NCBI GenBank assembly: GCA_028284775.1
Contig: JANQRB010000139.1
Coordinates: 62,001 to 126,000, forward strand
Origin: Candidatus Kapaibacterium sp.
GTDB lineage: Bacteria; Bacteroidota; Ignavibacteria; Kapaibacteriales; UBA7675
Length of the DNA: 64,000 nt
Direction: 5' to 3'
The position numbers and the translations under genes were made by a program. The notes under the pieces are model-generated. The model had not been told where the DNA came from and searched no databases. It was given only the letters and a program-made list of their open reading frames with translations. Shown here one piece after another: positions 8,531 through 17,227 of this stretch. Numbering within the stretch: the stretch's first letter is position 1; each line of letters begins with the position of its first letter.

Positions 8531-10840
8531 ATGAAATCCCCTAGTCCAGACGGGCGAAGCGTACTCGCTTATATCCCCGCTGCCTTACTATTGATTCTGA
8601 CCTGGCTGATGTTCGCCGCCCCAAGTCTGGCGCAGCAGATTCGGCTTGAAGGTTGGACGACCTACACCTCGATGGTCAACTGCCGCGTGGCGGACTCCGG
8701 AACCGATGGGATAATATGGGCTGGCACATCGGGCGGTGTCTTCGCCTTTGATCCGCAAACCGAGTCCTATCTGGAATTTCGCAATATCGATGCCCTGGAG
8801 GGACTCGATATCACCGCCCTGCGCATCAACCCCAGTACGGGCTTTGTATATGTCGGTACTTTCGATGGCTTTATCAGCGTCTATGACGGCGAGCGCTGGA
8901 CCAACATCCGTGATATCAATGACAAATCCGATCAGTTTCCCAGCCTCCGCGTCAACGACTTCGCCTTCCTGGGCAACAACGTCTTTGTTGCCGGCGACTT
9001 TGGTCTGGCGCTCGTGGATGCCGAAACAAACCTCTTTCAGGGCGATGCGCAAAATTTCGGCGGCTTGCAGGACATCTCGCTGCTGCGACTCATAATCGCG
9101 GACGATCGTCTTTGGGCGGCAACGAACGAAGGCGTCGTCACTGCACGCCTGACAGACAATTTTTTCAATTTCCCCCGCAATCCCGACAACTGGATCACTT
9201 ACCCCTTATCACCTCAATCGACGGATCGCGCTGCCGATGATATTATCGCCTTCCAGGGTGATATCTACACGATCAATCGCGATATCGTCTTTCGATTTAC
9301 GGAGTCCGGCTTCATTAACGCCGACAGCGTGGGAAAGGAGCTGATTGCGCTGGCAAGCGATGGAAACAATTTGGTTGTGGCGACGAAAGACGACATTCGC
9401 GAATTTAAGGGCTCCGTGCTGCTCGGCGTGCCTTCCGACGCCGCCCGTTTTACGAACATCAACTTTGTCGACTATAAAGGCGTTAACTCGCTGGCTGTTT
9501 CGACCCAGGCGAAAGGCATTCTCGTTCTTGCGAATTTACGTGATGTCCTTGACGTCGTCGCGCCGAATTCCCCCGCGGGCAACCTGTTCAGCGCAATGAG
9601 CGTAGCGCCGGACGGGACGCTATGGTGCGGCAGTTCACGCAGCGCCGGCACCGGCATCTACGCCCTGCGCGATGAACAGTGGTTTAATTTCACGAAGTTC
9701 ACCCATCCGGACCTCGCCACCAACGACTACCACTCGGTTTTCGCCAGCACGGACGGCGCCGTCTACACCGGTAGCTGGGGACGAGGATATTCGCGTTTCA
9801 CGACACAGAACGACGAATTCGAATTCACGCATTTCTACCTCGAAAATTCGCCGCTCGTTACCTTCGCTCCGGGTGATCCATCCTTCGTGCTGGTTGGCGA
9901 GTTCACGGAAGATGAACGCCGCGGCCTGCTCTGGATACTGAATACAAACAATACCGAACTGCTGGCCTATGACAAGGAAGGTGCTTTCCATACCTTCCGC
10001 AATACCCTGGGAATCAGGTTGAGTCTTAACAGTATCACTGTCGATGCCTCCGGAACAAAGTGGATTGCCGGCGAACAGGGCAACAACGATCTGATCTATT
10101 TTAACGAGCGTTTTACCATCGACGATGAGTCGGACGATATCTGGGGTAATCTTAACACCTCGAATTCGGCACTGACGGAAAACGAGCACAATGCCGTCGC
10201 TGTCGATCTCAGCGACCAGGTATGGGTCGGCTCGCCAAAGAACCTGTTCGTGATCGCCAATCCCTATGCCGTGCTGACCAACTCGCGTTTATTCATCCGC
10301 GCGGTATCCGCGATGGCCGGTCAGCTCGTTAACGATATCGCCGTCGATCCGCTTAACAACAAATGGGTCGCTACCAACACCGGCGTGTGGGTACTCAATG
10401 AAGACGGCACCGAAGTTCTGGCGCAGATAACAAGCGACAACTCGCCCCTCCTTAGCGATGTAGTCTCCTCGCTGGCAATCGATGCCAATTCCGGGCGCAT
10501 CTATATCGGCTCGAATGCGGGCCTGCTGGCGGTGCAGACGCTCTCAATCAGGTCCAACAGCGATTTTGCGGATATGCGCTGTTACCCGCAGCCTTTCAGC
10601 CCCTCACGCGATGACGAGATGGTGATCGACGGGCTGGGCACCGCATCCATCGTTAAAGTCGCAACGCTCGACGGTCTGCTGGTACGCGAAATTGACGCCC
10701 TCAATTCACGTACGGTAATATGGGACGGCCGCAACGACAAAGGCGATGTTGTTTCGAGCGGCGTCTACCTCATTTCCGCTTTTTCTGACCCTCTTTCGGA
10801 ATCGGCCGTTATCAAGGCCGTGGTGATCAGACGCGACTAA
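8531..10840 (+). CDS. PorZ-like T9SS beta-propeller protein
   Basis: A 769-residue exported protein. ATG 8531 is preferred over the in-frame upstream ATG 8498 because it gives a normal signal peptide (hydrophobic core AALLLILTWLMFAA, cleavage near SLAQQ) and an AGAGAG-like ribosome site. Most of the protein is made of repeated 'IWAGTSGGVFAFD', 'VYVGTFDGFISVYDG', 'VWVGSPKNLFVI' blades typical of two-component-regulator propeller repeats, probably two propellers. The end (CYPQPFSPSRDDEMV to GVYLISAF) resembles a T9SS/FlgD-like C-terminal domain. Size and architecture match PorZ, a surface component of the T9SS attachment complex (776 residues in Porphyromonas), and porU-porV lie 10 kb away. A propeller cargo protein is the alternative. 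Confidence 0.75.
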   Translation: MKSPSPDGRSVLAYIPAALLLILTWLMFAAPSLAQQIRLEGWTTYTSMVNCRVADSGTDGIIWAGTSGGVFAFDPQTESYLEFRNIDALEGLDITALRINPSTGFVYVGTFDGFISVYDGERWTNIRDINDKSDQFPSLRVNDFAFLGNNVFVAGDFGLALVDAETNLFQGDAQNFGGLQDISLLRLIIADDRLWAATNEGVVTARLTDNFFNFPRNPDNWITYPLSPQSTDRAADDIIAFQGDIYTINRDIVFRFTESGFINADSVGKELIALASDGNNLVVATKDDIREFKGSVLLGVPSDAARFTNINFVDYKGVNSLAVSTQAKGILVLANLRDVLDVVAPNSPAGNLFSAMSVAPDGTLWCGSSRSAGTGIYALRDEQWFNFTKFTHPDLATNDYHSVFASTDGAVYTGSWGRGYSRFTTQNDEFEFTHFYLENSPLVTFAPGDPSFVLVGEFTEDERRGLLWILNTNNTELLAYDKEGAFHTFRNTLGIRLSLNSITVDASGTKWIAGEQGNNDLIYFNERFTIDDESDDIWGNLNTSNSALTENEHNAVAVDLSDQVWVGSPKNLFVIANPYAVLTNSRLFIRAVSAMAGQLVNDIAVDPLNNKWVATNTGVWVLNEDGTEVLAQITSDNSPLLSDVVSSLAIDANSGRIYIGSNAGLLAVQTLSIRSNSDFADMRCYPQPFSPSRDDEMVIDGLGTASIVKVATLDGLLVREIDALNSRTVIWDGRNDKGDVVSSGVYLISAFSDPLSESAVIKAVVIRRD

Positions 10841-10863
10841 ATAGTCCGGCATCGCGATTTTTC

Positions 10864-10894
10864 TTTGCCTATTTCAGCGCATCGCCTATTTTTG
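10864..10894 (+). promoter_or_regulatory. Bacteroidota-type promoter of tRNA-Leu
   Basis: An exact TTTG (10864-10867), a 19-nt spacer, and an exact TAnnTTTG box, TATTTTTG (10887-10894), ending 12 nt before the tRNA 5' end. Spacing and both boxes fit the Bacteroidota housekeeping sigma-factor pattern. Confidence 0.7.
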
Positions 10895-10906
10895 CAGTTC
10901 TCTCCT

Positions 10907-10989
10907 GCGGAAGTGGCGGAATGGCAGACGCGCTATCTTGAGGGGGTAGTGTCCTTACGGGCGTGCGGGTTCGACTCCCGCCTTCCGCA
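10907..10989 (+). tRNA. tRNA-Leu (anticodon GAG)
   Basis: An 83-nt class II tRNA. Acceptor strand GCGGAAG (10907-10913) pairs with CTTCCGC (10982-10988), discriminator A at 10989. The anticodon stem CTATC/GGTAG encloses the loop TTGAGGG with anticodon GAG (10940-10942). A long variable arm follows, and the T arm carries GGTTCGACTCC. The CCA end is not encoded. It reads CUC/CUU leucine codons. A promoter lies directly upstream and a terminator hairpin 16 nt downstream. Confidence 0.97.
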
Positions 10990-11014
10990 CAAATTAAAGA
11001 AAGAAGCCCTTGTA
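10988..11014 (+). repeat. Imperfect 27-bp direct repeat, left copy
   Basis: The 27 bases from the last bases of tRNA-Leu into the terminator stem match 13693-13719 with three mismatches. The two copies bracket the K+ channel gene and the dispersed repeat. Part of the match is in the hairpin stem (GCCCTTGTA) and could simply be a shared terminator type. Confidence 0.6.
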
Positions 11015-11044
11015 ATTCAATGAGTTGCAAGGGCGTCGTTTTTT
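11006..11044 (+). terminator. Terminator after tRNA-Leu
   Basis: A 10-bp stem, GCCCTTGTAA (11006-11015) with TTGCAAGGGC (11025-11034), one wobble pair, 9-nt loop, then TTTTTT at 11039-11044. Confidence 0.75.
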
Positions 11045-11629
11045 GGCAGATACGGTGGCTGACACTTTTTGAACTTGCGCCCCCCTTCTCATCGATATTA
11101 TGATCCGAAAACAGAGATTTTAGCGGCTCTGAACTCTGGTTTGATTCCTCAATATTTCACTCGCAATACGCTTGCGGCTCTCCCTTCAAAACCGGTTAGG
11201 GGTGACCCTTTCTTCGGAATAGAGTTTTATTGAAGTGTTTCAATTACTGGAGTCCAGCCAGAAACGGTTAAAGGCTAGCGTAGAGATTTCGGGCTGCTGA
11301 AGTCCGGCCCAAAGCAGCGGTCCGATGATCCCCAATTTAAAGAAGCGGACCTGCAGAGCAATGCCCGCTGTTCCAGCACCAGCGCGCTTTGAGTCCGCGT
11401 TGACCTGCGTGTTAGGCGATGGCTAGCCTAAGCAAAACGGCTCCTACAGATTACTCAAGGAGATGCTCAGGTGCCCGGGGAGAGATTCACAGAAGCACAC
11501 CGAGAAAGATGAATAACTACAGCCATTCTCTTCGTATTTTTAGTGAGACGCCTCTGAAGCTCTCGCAGGAATGCACTCGGCTGGTAGAGAGGCATAAGAT
11601 ATCTTTATACTCAAGCACAAGTGCTTTGT

Positions 11630-11761
11630 CAACTGAGTTAATTTCAAGTCGCCCTTTTTTTTGAAAGAGGGGCCAGGGGAGTTAAGAAGTCCTTACATAC
11701 TCATAATCCCTCCCCGTTCGGCGCTCAGTTCACGCCTCACCCCCTTAGCTCAAGGGGAGGT
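11630..11761 (+). repeat. Dispersed intergenic repeat, copy A
   Basis: About 132 bp that matches, in reverse orientation, 62401-62536 at the other end of the window. By eye roughly three quarters of positions agree with one single-base gap. The most conserved blocks are CATAA.CCCTCCCCGTTC, GCGCTCAGT and AGGGGAGTT. Its 3' part contains a hairpin, CCCCTT..AAGGGG. No reading frame is shared between the copies. Confidence 0.8.
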
Positions 11762-11937
11762 GCAACTATAAAATCTTTTATTGACAAAGTACTAGCGAGC
11801 GCCGTTTGGAACTTGCAACCGAATGTCGCAGGGCATGAAGATCCATGAGTATTCAACTTCGGTGATGGGCGCACGGGTGTAGCCGCGTCACATCTACCGT
11901 CCGTAGATTTATTCTCTGAACGCCTGCGGAATATCCA

Positions 11938-13644
11938 ATGAAGTTTATCAGCACACAGCTTTCCTACTTCTTCAGCGATAACCAGGTCCGGCGCAACGTG
12001 CGGGCTCTGTTAAAATACCTGGCCTTCGTGGTGGTCGTGGTCGTGATCTATGCCGAGGTGTTCCACTTGATAATGGAGCACAAAGAAGGACAAGATCATT
12101 CGTGGTTCACCGGCCTGTACTGGACACTGACCGTGATGAGCACGCTCGGCTTTGGCGACATCACTTTCCACAGCGACCTCGGGCGCTTCTTCAGCATGGT
12201 TGTGCTGATTTCAGGCGTCATACTGTTGCTCATTGTGCTGCCCTTTGCCTTCATCCGCTTCTTCTATGCACCTTGGCTGGAGGCACAAATCCGCCTGCGA
12301 GCACCGCAGCAGGTCCCCCCCGGCACAACAGGGCATGTCATCCTCTGCTCCTACGACATGATTGCTCCGGGTTTGATTGAGCGCCTGAAGCACGAAGACA
12401 TCCCCTACTTCATCCTCGAACCCGATCCGATGCTCGCCTCGAACCGGTACCTCGACGGGGTTTCGGTTATCATGGGCGAGATTGACAACAAAGCAACCTA
12501 TGAGGCCCTCCAACTAGACCGGGCCCGTATGGTGTTTGCCAACAGGGAGGACACGGTAAACACCAATATCATCCTGACGGTTCGCGGGACAGCCCCGGAG
12601 GTGCCAATAGTAGCCACAGCCGGCAAAGAAGACTCAATAGATGTGCTTCAACTCAGCGGGGCCAACCACGTGCTCTGCCTGAAGAAATTTTTGGGGGAGC
12701 AGCTTGCTAATCGTGTCACCGCGTCCCACGCCCATTCGCACATCATCGGTCAACATAGAGACCTCCTGATCGCCGAGGTGCCGCTGCACCACACACCGCT
12801 GGCCGGCGGCACCGTCCGGGAAACGCGCCTGCGCGAGATTGCCGGCGTCAGTATTGTCGGGGTCTGGGAGAACGGCCGGATGAAGCCGTCCCGACCGGAG
12901 ATGCCGCTCACCGATGCCAGCGTCCTGGTCATCATCGGCACCAAAACCCAACTGGAGAAACTCGACGATCTACTTGTAACCTATAAAGTCAACGACAACC
13001 CGGTGCTAGTCATCGGCGGCGGGGTCGTCGGGACGGCGGCGGCGCAGGCTCTGAAGCGCCTGAAAATTCCTGTGCACCTGGTCGATCAAGATCCGACGGT
13101 GTGCAAGCGCGCCGGCCGCCTGTGCCAGGAGGTGTTCGCGGGCGACGCTGCGGACTATGAGCTGCTGAAGCGGGCCGGCGTCCTGGAAGCCCCCTCGGTG
13201 CTGTTAACCACCAATGACGACGCGATGAACATTTACCTGGCCTCCTACTGCCGTAAACTCAACCCGGAGCTGCGAGTGGTGAGCCGTATCACACACGAAC
13301 GCAACCTGGAGGCCATCCACCGTGCAGGAGCCGACTTTGTGTTGAGCTATGCCTCACTCGGCAAGGAGGCCGTATTATCAATCTTACAGGGTAAAGACCT
13401 CATCATGCTCGGGGAAGGCGTTGATCTGTTCTCGGTGCCGCTTCCCCGGTCGCTCTTCGGCAAGACGCTCGCGGAGACGGGTATCGGCGCGCTCACGGGA
13501 CTCAACGTGATTGCCATTCAGCACAATGGTGAAGTCCACACGAACCCGTCGGCATCGACGGAGCTCGTCCCCGATGCAGAGCTCCTCATGCTGGGCAGCA
13601 GCCAGCAGCGCCAAGAGTTTGTCGAGGTCTTCGGGAAGAATTAG
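11938..13644 (+). CDS. Potassium channel protein with two RCK (TrkA-N/TrkA-C) modules
   Basis: A 568-residue ion-channel subunit. Two membrane helices (about 22-42 and 90-115) enclose a pore loop with the filter TLGFGD (about 70-75) in place of the usual TVGYGD. Two RCK halves follow: the first (about 125-250) has a worn nucleotide loop (ILCSYDMIA), the second (about 355-480) has an intact GGGVVG loop and the acidic ligand VDQD. Each is followed by a TrkA-C-like domain (about 265-340 and 485-565). RCK domains gate K+ flux in response to nucleotides or ions. The gene looks more GC-rich than its neighbours, stands alone, and sits between imperfect direct repeats downstream of tRNA-Leu, which suggests acquisition. 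Confidence 0.92.
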   Translation: MKFISTQLSYFFSDNQVRRNVRALLKYLAFVVVVVVIYAEVFHLIMEHKEGQDHSWFTGLYWTLTVMSTLGFGDITFHSDLGRFFSMVVLISGVILLLIVLPFAFIRFFYAPWLEAQIRLRAPQQVPPGTTGHVILCSYDMIAPGLIERLKHEDIPYFILEPDPMLASNRYLDGVSVIMGEIDNKATYEALQLDRARMVFANREDTVNTNIILTVRGTAPEVPIVATAGKEDSIDVLQLSGANHVLCLKKFLGEQLANRVTASHAHSHIIGQHRDLLIAEVPLHHTPLAGGTVRETRLREIAGVSIVGVWENGRMKPSRPEMPLTDASVLVIIGTKTQLEKLDDLLVTYKVNDNPVLVIGGGVVGTAAAQALKRLKIPVHLVDQDPTVCKRAGRLCQEVFAGDAADYELLKRAGVLEAPSVLLTTNDDAMNIYLASYCRKLNPELRVVSRITHERNLEAIHRAGADFVLSYASLGKEAVLSILQGKDLIMLGEGVDLFSVPLPRSLFGKTLAETGIGALTGLNVIAIQHNGEVHTNPSASTELVPDAELLMLGSSQQRQEFVEVFGKN

Positions 13645-13692
13645 TACTCCTTGTCCCTGCGTTGACGCAACTCGAGAAGCAAAAAGAAACCT

Positions 13693-13719
13693 CACAGATT
13701 AGAGAAAAAAGCCCTTGTA
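13693..13719 (+). repeat. Imperfect 27-bp direct repeat, right copy
   Basis: Matches 10988-11014 with three differences. It overlaps the terminator after the K+ channel gene. It does not contain a copy of the tRNA T arm. Confidence 0.6.
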
Positions 13720-13742
13720 TTTCGGCAAATTACAGGGGCTTC
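13705..13742 (-). terminator. Bidirectional terminator between convergent genes
   Basis: A 10-bp stem, AGCCCTTGTA (13710-13719) with TACAGGGGCT (13731-13740), one wobble pair. On the minus strand it runs into six T (plus-strand AAAAAA at 13705-13710), which suits the cargo gene ending at 13875; on the plus strand it follows the K+ channel gene. Confidence 0.7.
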
Positions 13743-13874
13743 TTCATGCTCTTCACCCCGATGAGAACTTAGCTCGGTTTCATGTAATCTTTGCGTGCCT
13801 GCTTGATGTCAGCCTGACAATCAAAGATCCGGGAGATTGCGGTCGTCAAGAGAACTTTGCAAGTCCAAAATCTC

Positions 13875-15911
13875 TTAGTCCAACAAGATCATTGTATGCT
13901 GACCCACAACGCTGCCACCGACAAGGAGACGGTACATATAGGTTCCGGAACTTAACTCCCCGCCGTGAATCGTTATCTGGCCCTGTCCTTTGTTAAGTCC
14001 GGTGAATGACCGTATCAGTGCCCCTTGAGCCGAGAGCACATCCAGTCTGGCCTCTTGCACATCTTCGGGCAAATAATAGCTGATAGTAGTTGCCTCATCA
14101 AAAGGATTGGGTCGATTACTGAATAACTGAGCCTGTGATGTTTTTGTTAGAGAATGCTCCCGCCTGACCTTTGCTTGATCAGGTCGCGGATTATTTTGCT
14201 GTCCCCGAGGTGAATTGACCAATCCGCTTAGCGATTCCATCTTTTGACTAAGCTCCTGCAATTGTTTCAGAATATCGGCCGTCGGCACTGTCTGCACCTG
14301 ACTTGGTTGTTGCAGCTCTTCCAGACGGCTCAGGATTATGTCACAGCAGTCGGCGGCGCATTCGCAGGGTGCCGTGCGCTCGTGTAACACACGCAATGAT
14401 ATCGGCAGGTCGCGCAGCGGGATATCAGGAGTGCCGGCGCTCACATGAATGACTTCCTTATAATTCCCGGCGACGAGATCGACAGCATTGACGAGCAAGG
14501 TGACTTCTGCCGATTCACCGGCCGCCAACACCCCGCTGCCGGATTCGAAGCTTAACCAGGATACAATCGGAATAGTGCTGAATGAATACGAAAGCAGATT
14601 GTCGCTCGTGTTGTGAATAGTTACGGTTCGGGAAATTGACTCGCCAATCGCAAGATCATAGAAAAAGACATCGTCGCTGAGCCTGAATGCCACCGAAGAC
14701 CCATCTTCAAAAACCTGTGCGATGCCCGCCTCGGGATAAATATCGACCGGATGTTCATTCGCCCCTACAATTGTGAAGTTCCGATGTGTAGCGACTGATA
14801 AACCAAATTCAGCCGAATTGGACAAGCCGTAACGCGTGTCACTTAGTTGCCAGTCCGTACCGTCCCAGTCATAAACAAAGGCAGCGCCCAGACTTTGATT
14901 GTTTAAGATCGCATACGGTTCACCGACCACCAACCGCTGCTCCCAGACTGATACCGATGAGCCATAGCGTCGTAAAGCCGTTGCGGAAGCATCGATAAGT
15001 TTTTGCTCTTCAGTCCAACTAGAGCCGTCCCAACGAAAAACGTAGGCCGAGCCTGCCCAGTGCTCGATATCGCTATCCTGATATGCGCCGACAGCGATTG
15101 TGCTGCCGTGAACTGCTGTCGCAACACCAAACCGGTCATCGGCATTGCCGTCCGCGGCTGTAATTTTCTGCATAAATGTGTAGAAACATCCGTCCCAACG
15201 ATACACATAAGCCGCACCGATTCGATCGCGATAATCGCCGGTCTGCGGAGCGCCGACCACGAGAAAGTCATCGCTGAGCGCCACCGACCAGCCGAACCAA
15301 TCGTTACTGCCGGCGTCGGCGGCCAGCAAGTGTTGTATTTGGGTCCATCCGAGCGATTCATCCCATCGGAAAACGTAGGCTGCGCCTCCGCGCGTAAATC
15401 CGGCGCTGCCGTTGTCATAGGTACTGATGACGACAATGTCATCAAAAGCAGCCAGTGCAAAGCCGAAAAAGCGCCCGCGATCGGCGTCACTGGCAACAAC
15501 TTTTTGTTCGTTCCAGTTTGTCCCATCCCATCGATAAAGGTAGACAGCACCGGCGTCGGAACCGAATTCATCATCATAGGGAGCAGCCACCGCTGCCGTG
15601 TTAGCTGAAATGCTGACGGTATGGCCGAATTTATTACCCACCGCTGCATCACTGGCTGTCAACTTAACTTCCTCCTGCCAGGCTGAACCATTGTAACGAT
15701 AAATGTAGGCTGCGCCGGATTCGTTGTCATGTCCCGGTGCACCGACAATGGCAATGTTCTCGCCAATCGAGACTGAAAAGCCCAGGTTAGCATTCGCCAG
15801 AGGGTCGCTCGCTGTAAGAATCGTATCCGGCTGCGCCGAAAGCGACGCGAGAGAAAGGCCGAGACACAGTAATGTCAGTACAATAATCCGATTTGAACTG
15901 CAAATAGTCAT
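13875..15911 (-). CDS. Secreted FG-GAP/beta-propeller protein with T9SS sorting domain
   Basis: A 678-residue exported protein. A signal peptide (about 1-26, ending LSAQ) precedes about seven repeats of the type 'FGxSVSIxxNxAIVGAPxxD...GAAYIYRYNG' (about 30-405), an integrin-alpha/FG-GAP-like propeller. A Big/ASH-like beta-sandwich follows (about 415-525), then a Cys-rich link CECAADCC, a short coiled coil (ILKQLQELSQKMESL, about 565-585), and a T9SS type A domain (SNRPNPFDEATTISYYLP to GTYMYRLLV, about 600-678). Such proteins are exported surface proteins of unknown ligand. It converges on the K+ channel gene. Confidence 0.9.
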   Translation of the reverse strand: MTICSSNRIIVLTLLCLGLSLASLSAQPDTILTASDPLANANLGFSVSIGENIAIVGAPGHDNESGAAYIYRYNGSAWQEEVKLTASDAAVGNKFGHTVSISANTAAVAAPYDDEFGSDAGAVYLYRWDGTNWNEQKVVASDADRGRFFGFALAAFDDIVVISTYDNGSAGFTRGGAAYVFRWDESLGWTQIQHLLAADAGSNDWFGWSVALSDDFLVVGAPQTGDYRDRIGAAYVYRWDGCFYTFMQKITAADGNADDRFGVATAVHGSTIAVGAYQDSDIEHWAGSAYVFRWDGSSWTEEQKLIDASATALRRYGSSVSVWEQRLVVGEPYAILNNQSLGAAFVYDWDGTDWQLSDTRYGLSNSAEFGLSVATHRNFTIVGANEHPVDIYPEAGIAQVFEDGSSVAFRLSDDVFFYDLAIGESISRTVTIHNTSDNLLSYSFSTIPIVSWLSFESGSGVLAAGESAEVTLLVNAVDLVAGNYKEVIHVSAGTPDIPLRDLPISLRVLHERTAPCECAADCCDIILSRLEELQQPSQVQTVPTADILKQLQELSQKMESLSGLVNSPRGQQNNPRPDQAKVRREHSLTKTSQAQLFSNRPNPFDEATTISYYLPEDVQEARLDVLSAQGALIRSFTGLNKGQGQITIHGGELSSGTYMYRLLVGGSVVGQHTMILLD

Positions 15912-16247
15912 AAGATCAAACTCCCTTACAATGCAGTGATTGAGTTTTTGGTATTCTTCACAGGCCGTTTACTCTGAGCCCGTGTGACGTATATTGTGGC
16001 AGTAGCTCGCGTTTGCTGTCTGGAAAGTAAATTATATATCTGCAAAAAGTTAATACGTATCCACTGCATATTTTTGCCGGTCTTCAAGGCATAAACGCAA
16101 ACTTAAGCCGCTCGAACTCAGCCAAACCCGAAGTGTTCCCAAAGTTGAGCTCGCTTCGAGAGATGCTTGACACTCCTTTACTGGGAGATTAGTCAGTCCC
16201 GAACAGCAATCGAAGTGCAGACTGAGAGCCATGCGGTAGCACAATTA
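15912..16247. other. 336-bp gap upstream of the FG-GAP gene
   Basis: No gene seen; a 64-codon minus-strand frame at 16050-16244 has no recognisable features. It should contain the promoter of the gene starting at 15911, but no clear TAnnTTTG box on that strand was found. Confidence 0.5.
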
Positions 16248-16322
16248 ATAATGCCGAGAGGCACGGTACGGGAATCTACCAGAGGTTTTAGGGTAGCAGG
16301 GTAGCTGCTATTCCGGCATTAT
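16248..16322. ncRNA. Candidate structured RNA (three-stem fold), strand unknown
   Basis: A perfect 9-bp closing stem, ATAATGCCG (16248-16256) with CGGCATTAT (16314-16322), encloses two further hairpins: GGTA/TACC (16265-16268 with 16277-16280, 8-nt loop) and a 9-bp stem closed by TAGCAG/CTGCTA (16291-16299 with 16305-16313, two wobble pairs, 5-nt loop). Together they form a three-way-junction-like fold in otherwise empty sequence. No known riboswitch family was recognised. On the minus strand it lies 337 nt upstream of the FG-GAP gene. Confidence 0.4.
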
Positions 16323-16378
16323 CGTTTAATGCAAATCGCTTCATCTGCCATGGGCAAACACGTGTGGTGATAAGAAGA

Positions 16379-16407
16379 AACCGCGGTGTATCAATACAGC
16401 CGCGGTT
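16379..16407 (-). terminator. Hairpin downstream of the acidic-tail protein
   Basis: AACCGCGG (16379-16386) pairs with CCGCGGTT (16400-16407), extended by TGTAT/ATACA with one bulged base. On the minus strand it is followed by TTTCTTCTT, so it may terminate the gene ending at 16526. Confidence 0.5.
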
Positions 16408-16525
16408 CATGGTAAGAAGGTTAAGACAGTACAAGTTTGATGCCGTAGCCTGTCTATTACACTGATCATTAAACGGAAGTATTGACAGAAAATACCATGT
16501 GACAGAGAATCGGCGCTAATCCGAC

Positions 16526-17227
16526 TCACTGCTTTTGACTGTCTCCCTCTCCGTCATCGCCGTCATCGCCATCGTCCTTGTCCGAGCTCTCGGGATTGGC
16601 CGTCTTAAAAATGACGTTTTCCACATTTGGTCCGAAGATTAACTCCGTCTCTAGTTTTTTGGGATTTTTGCAACAGGCAAAGTCTTTCTTAAGCCGCAGC
16701 GTAAACTGGTATCCAACAGGAAGCGTCAGACCGAAAAACGCGATAATATCTCCTTCCGGAAATGTTTCGCCACCGAGCACAAGATCTTTAGCAGCACTGA
16801 TTGTAATGTTAATCGGTCGTGAAAGCTCAGCCACAGAAATCAATTTTTGATAACAGTCGATTGGCGCCAGAAATCTTTTCGGTACCTGCGATTTATCGAC
16901 ATCAATGCTTTGTTTCAGACCGAGATTTTTGAAGAGCATTGTGATTAGCTCGGCTTTGGCACTTTTATCTTTGAGGCCTTTTTTGCCGAGGGCTTCCAGC
17001 GTACGCTGCAGCTCTGACGACTGCAGGCGAAAAAACACGATCGTATCGGACGAAGGTTTGACAACGAATTCACTTTTCACACCGCCCTTCTGTTTGCACT
17101 CGATCTGAAAGACACCCTTTTCACTGGCATTTGAAAGAATGCCGAACTGGTCGAGGTCAGACTTCTCGACTTTTATCTTGAGCGTTCCGCTCGTGAATTC
17201 GCGAGGAAGATTGACTACTGTCGTCAT
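16526..17227 (-). CDS. Unknown protein with strongly acidic C-terminal tail
   Basis: A 233-residue protein not recognised. It has no signal peptide or membrane segment. The first 215 residues look like a folded beta-rich domain with many charged residues; two Cys-containing spots (QIECKQKG near 43 and DFACCKNP near 192) stand out. The end is a low-complexity acidic tail, DKDDGDDGDDGEGD (about 216-230). Start ATG 17227 is well supported by GGAG 7 nt upstream. It is monocistronic, flanked by a gap on each side and a hairpin downstream. Codon use and the lower GC differ from neighbouring housekeeping genes, so acquisition is possible. It is probably cytoplasmic. Confidence 0.75.
   Translation of the reverse strand: MTTVVNLPREFTSGTLKIKVEKSDLDQFGILSNASEKGVFQIECKQKGGVKSEFVVKPSSDTIVFFRLQSSELQRTLEALGKKGLKDKSAKAELITMLFKNLGLKQSIDVDKSQVPKRFLAPIDCYQKLISVAELSRPINITISAAKDLVLGGETFPEGDIIAFFGLTLPVGYQFTLRLKKDFACCKNPKKLETELIFGPNVENVIFKTANPESSDKDDGDDGDDGEGDSQKQ

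Larger units (their letters stand above)
10990..11937. other. 947-bp gap between tRNA-Leu and the K+ channel gene
   Basis: No credible gene. An open frame at 11419-11664 on the plus strand lacks family likeness and a ribosome site and ends inside the dispersed repeat. The stretch holds the tRNA terminator, the repeat copy at 11630-11761, and TTGACA at 11781 without a convincing partner box. Confidence 0.6.

Noticed and set aside
11419..11664. An 81-codon plus-strand frame in the gap after tRNA-Leu
   Set aside because: No ribosome site, odd composition, and it ends inside the dispersed repeat.
13660..13720. A classical attachment site with a full copy of the tRNA 3' end
   Set aside because: Only the CAC and sequence beyond the tRNA are repeated; the T-arm part is not, and there is no integrase.
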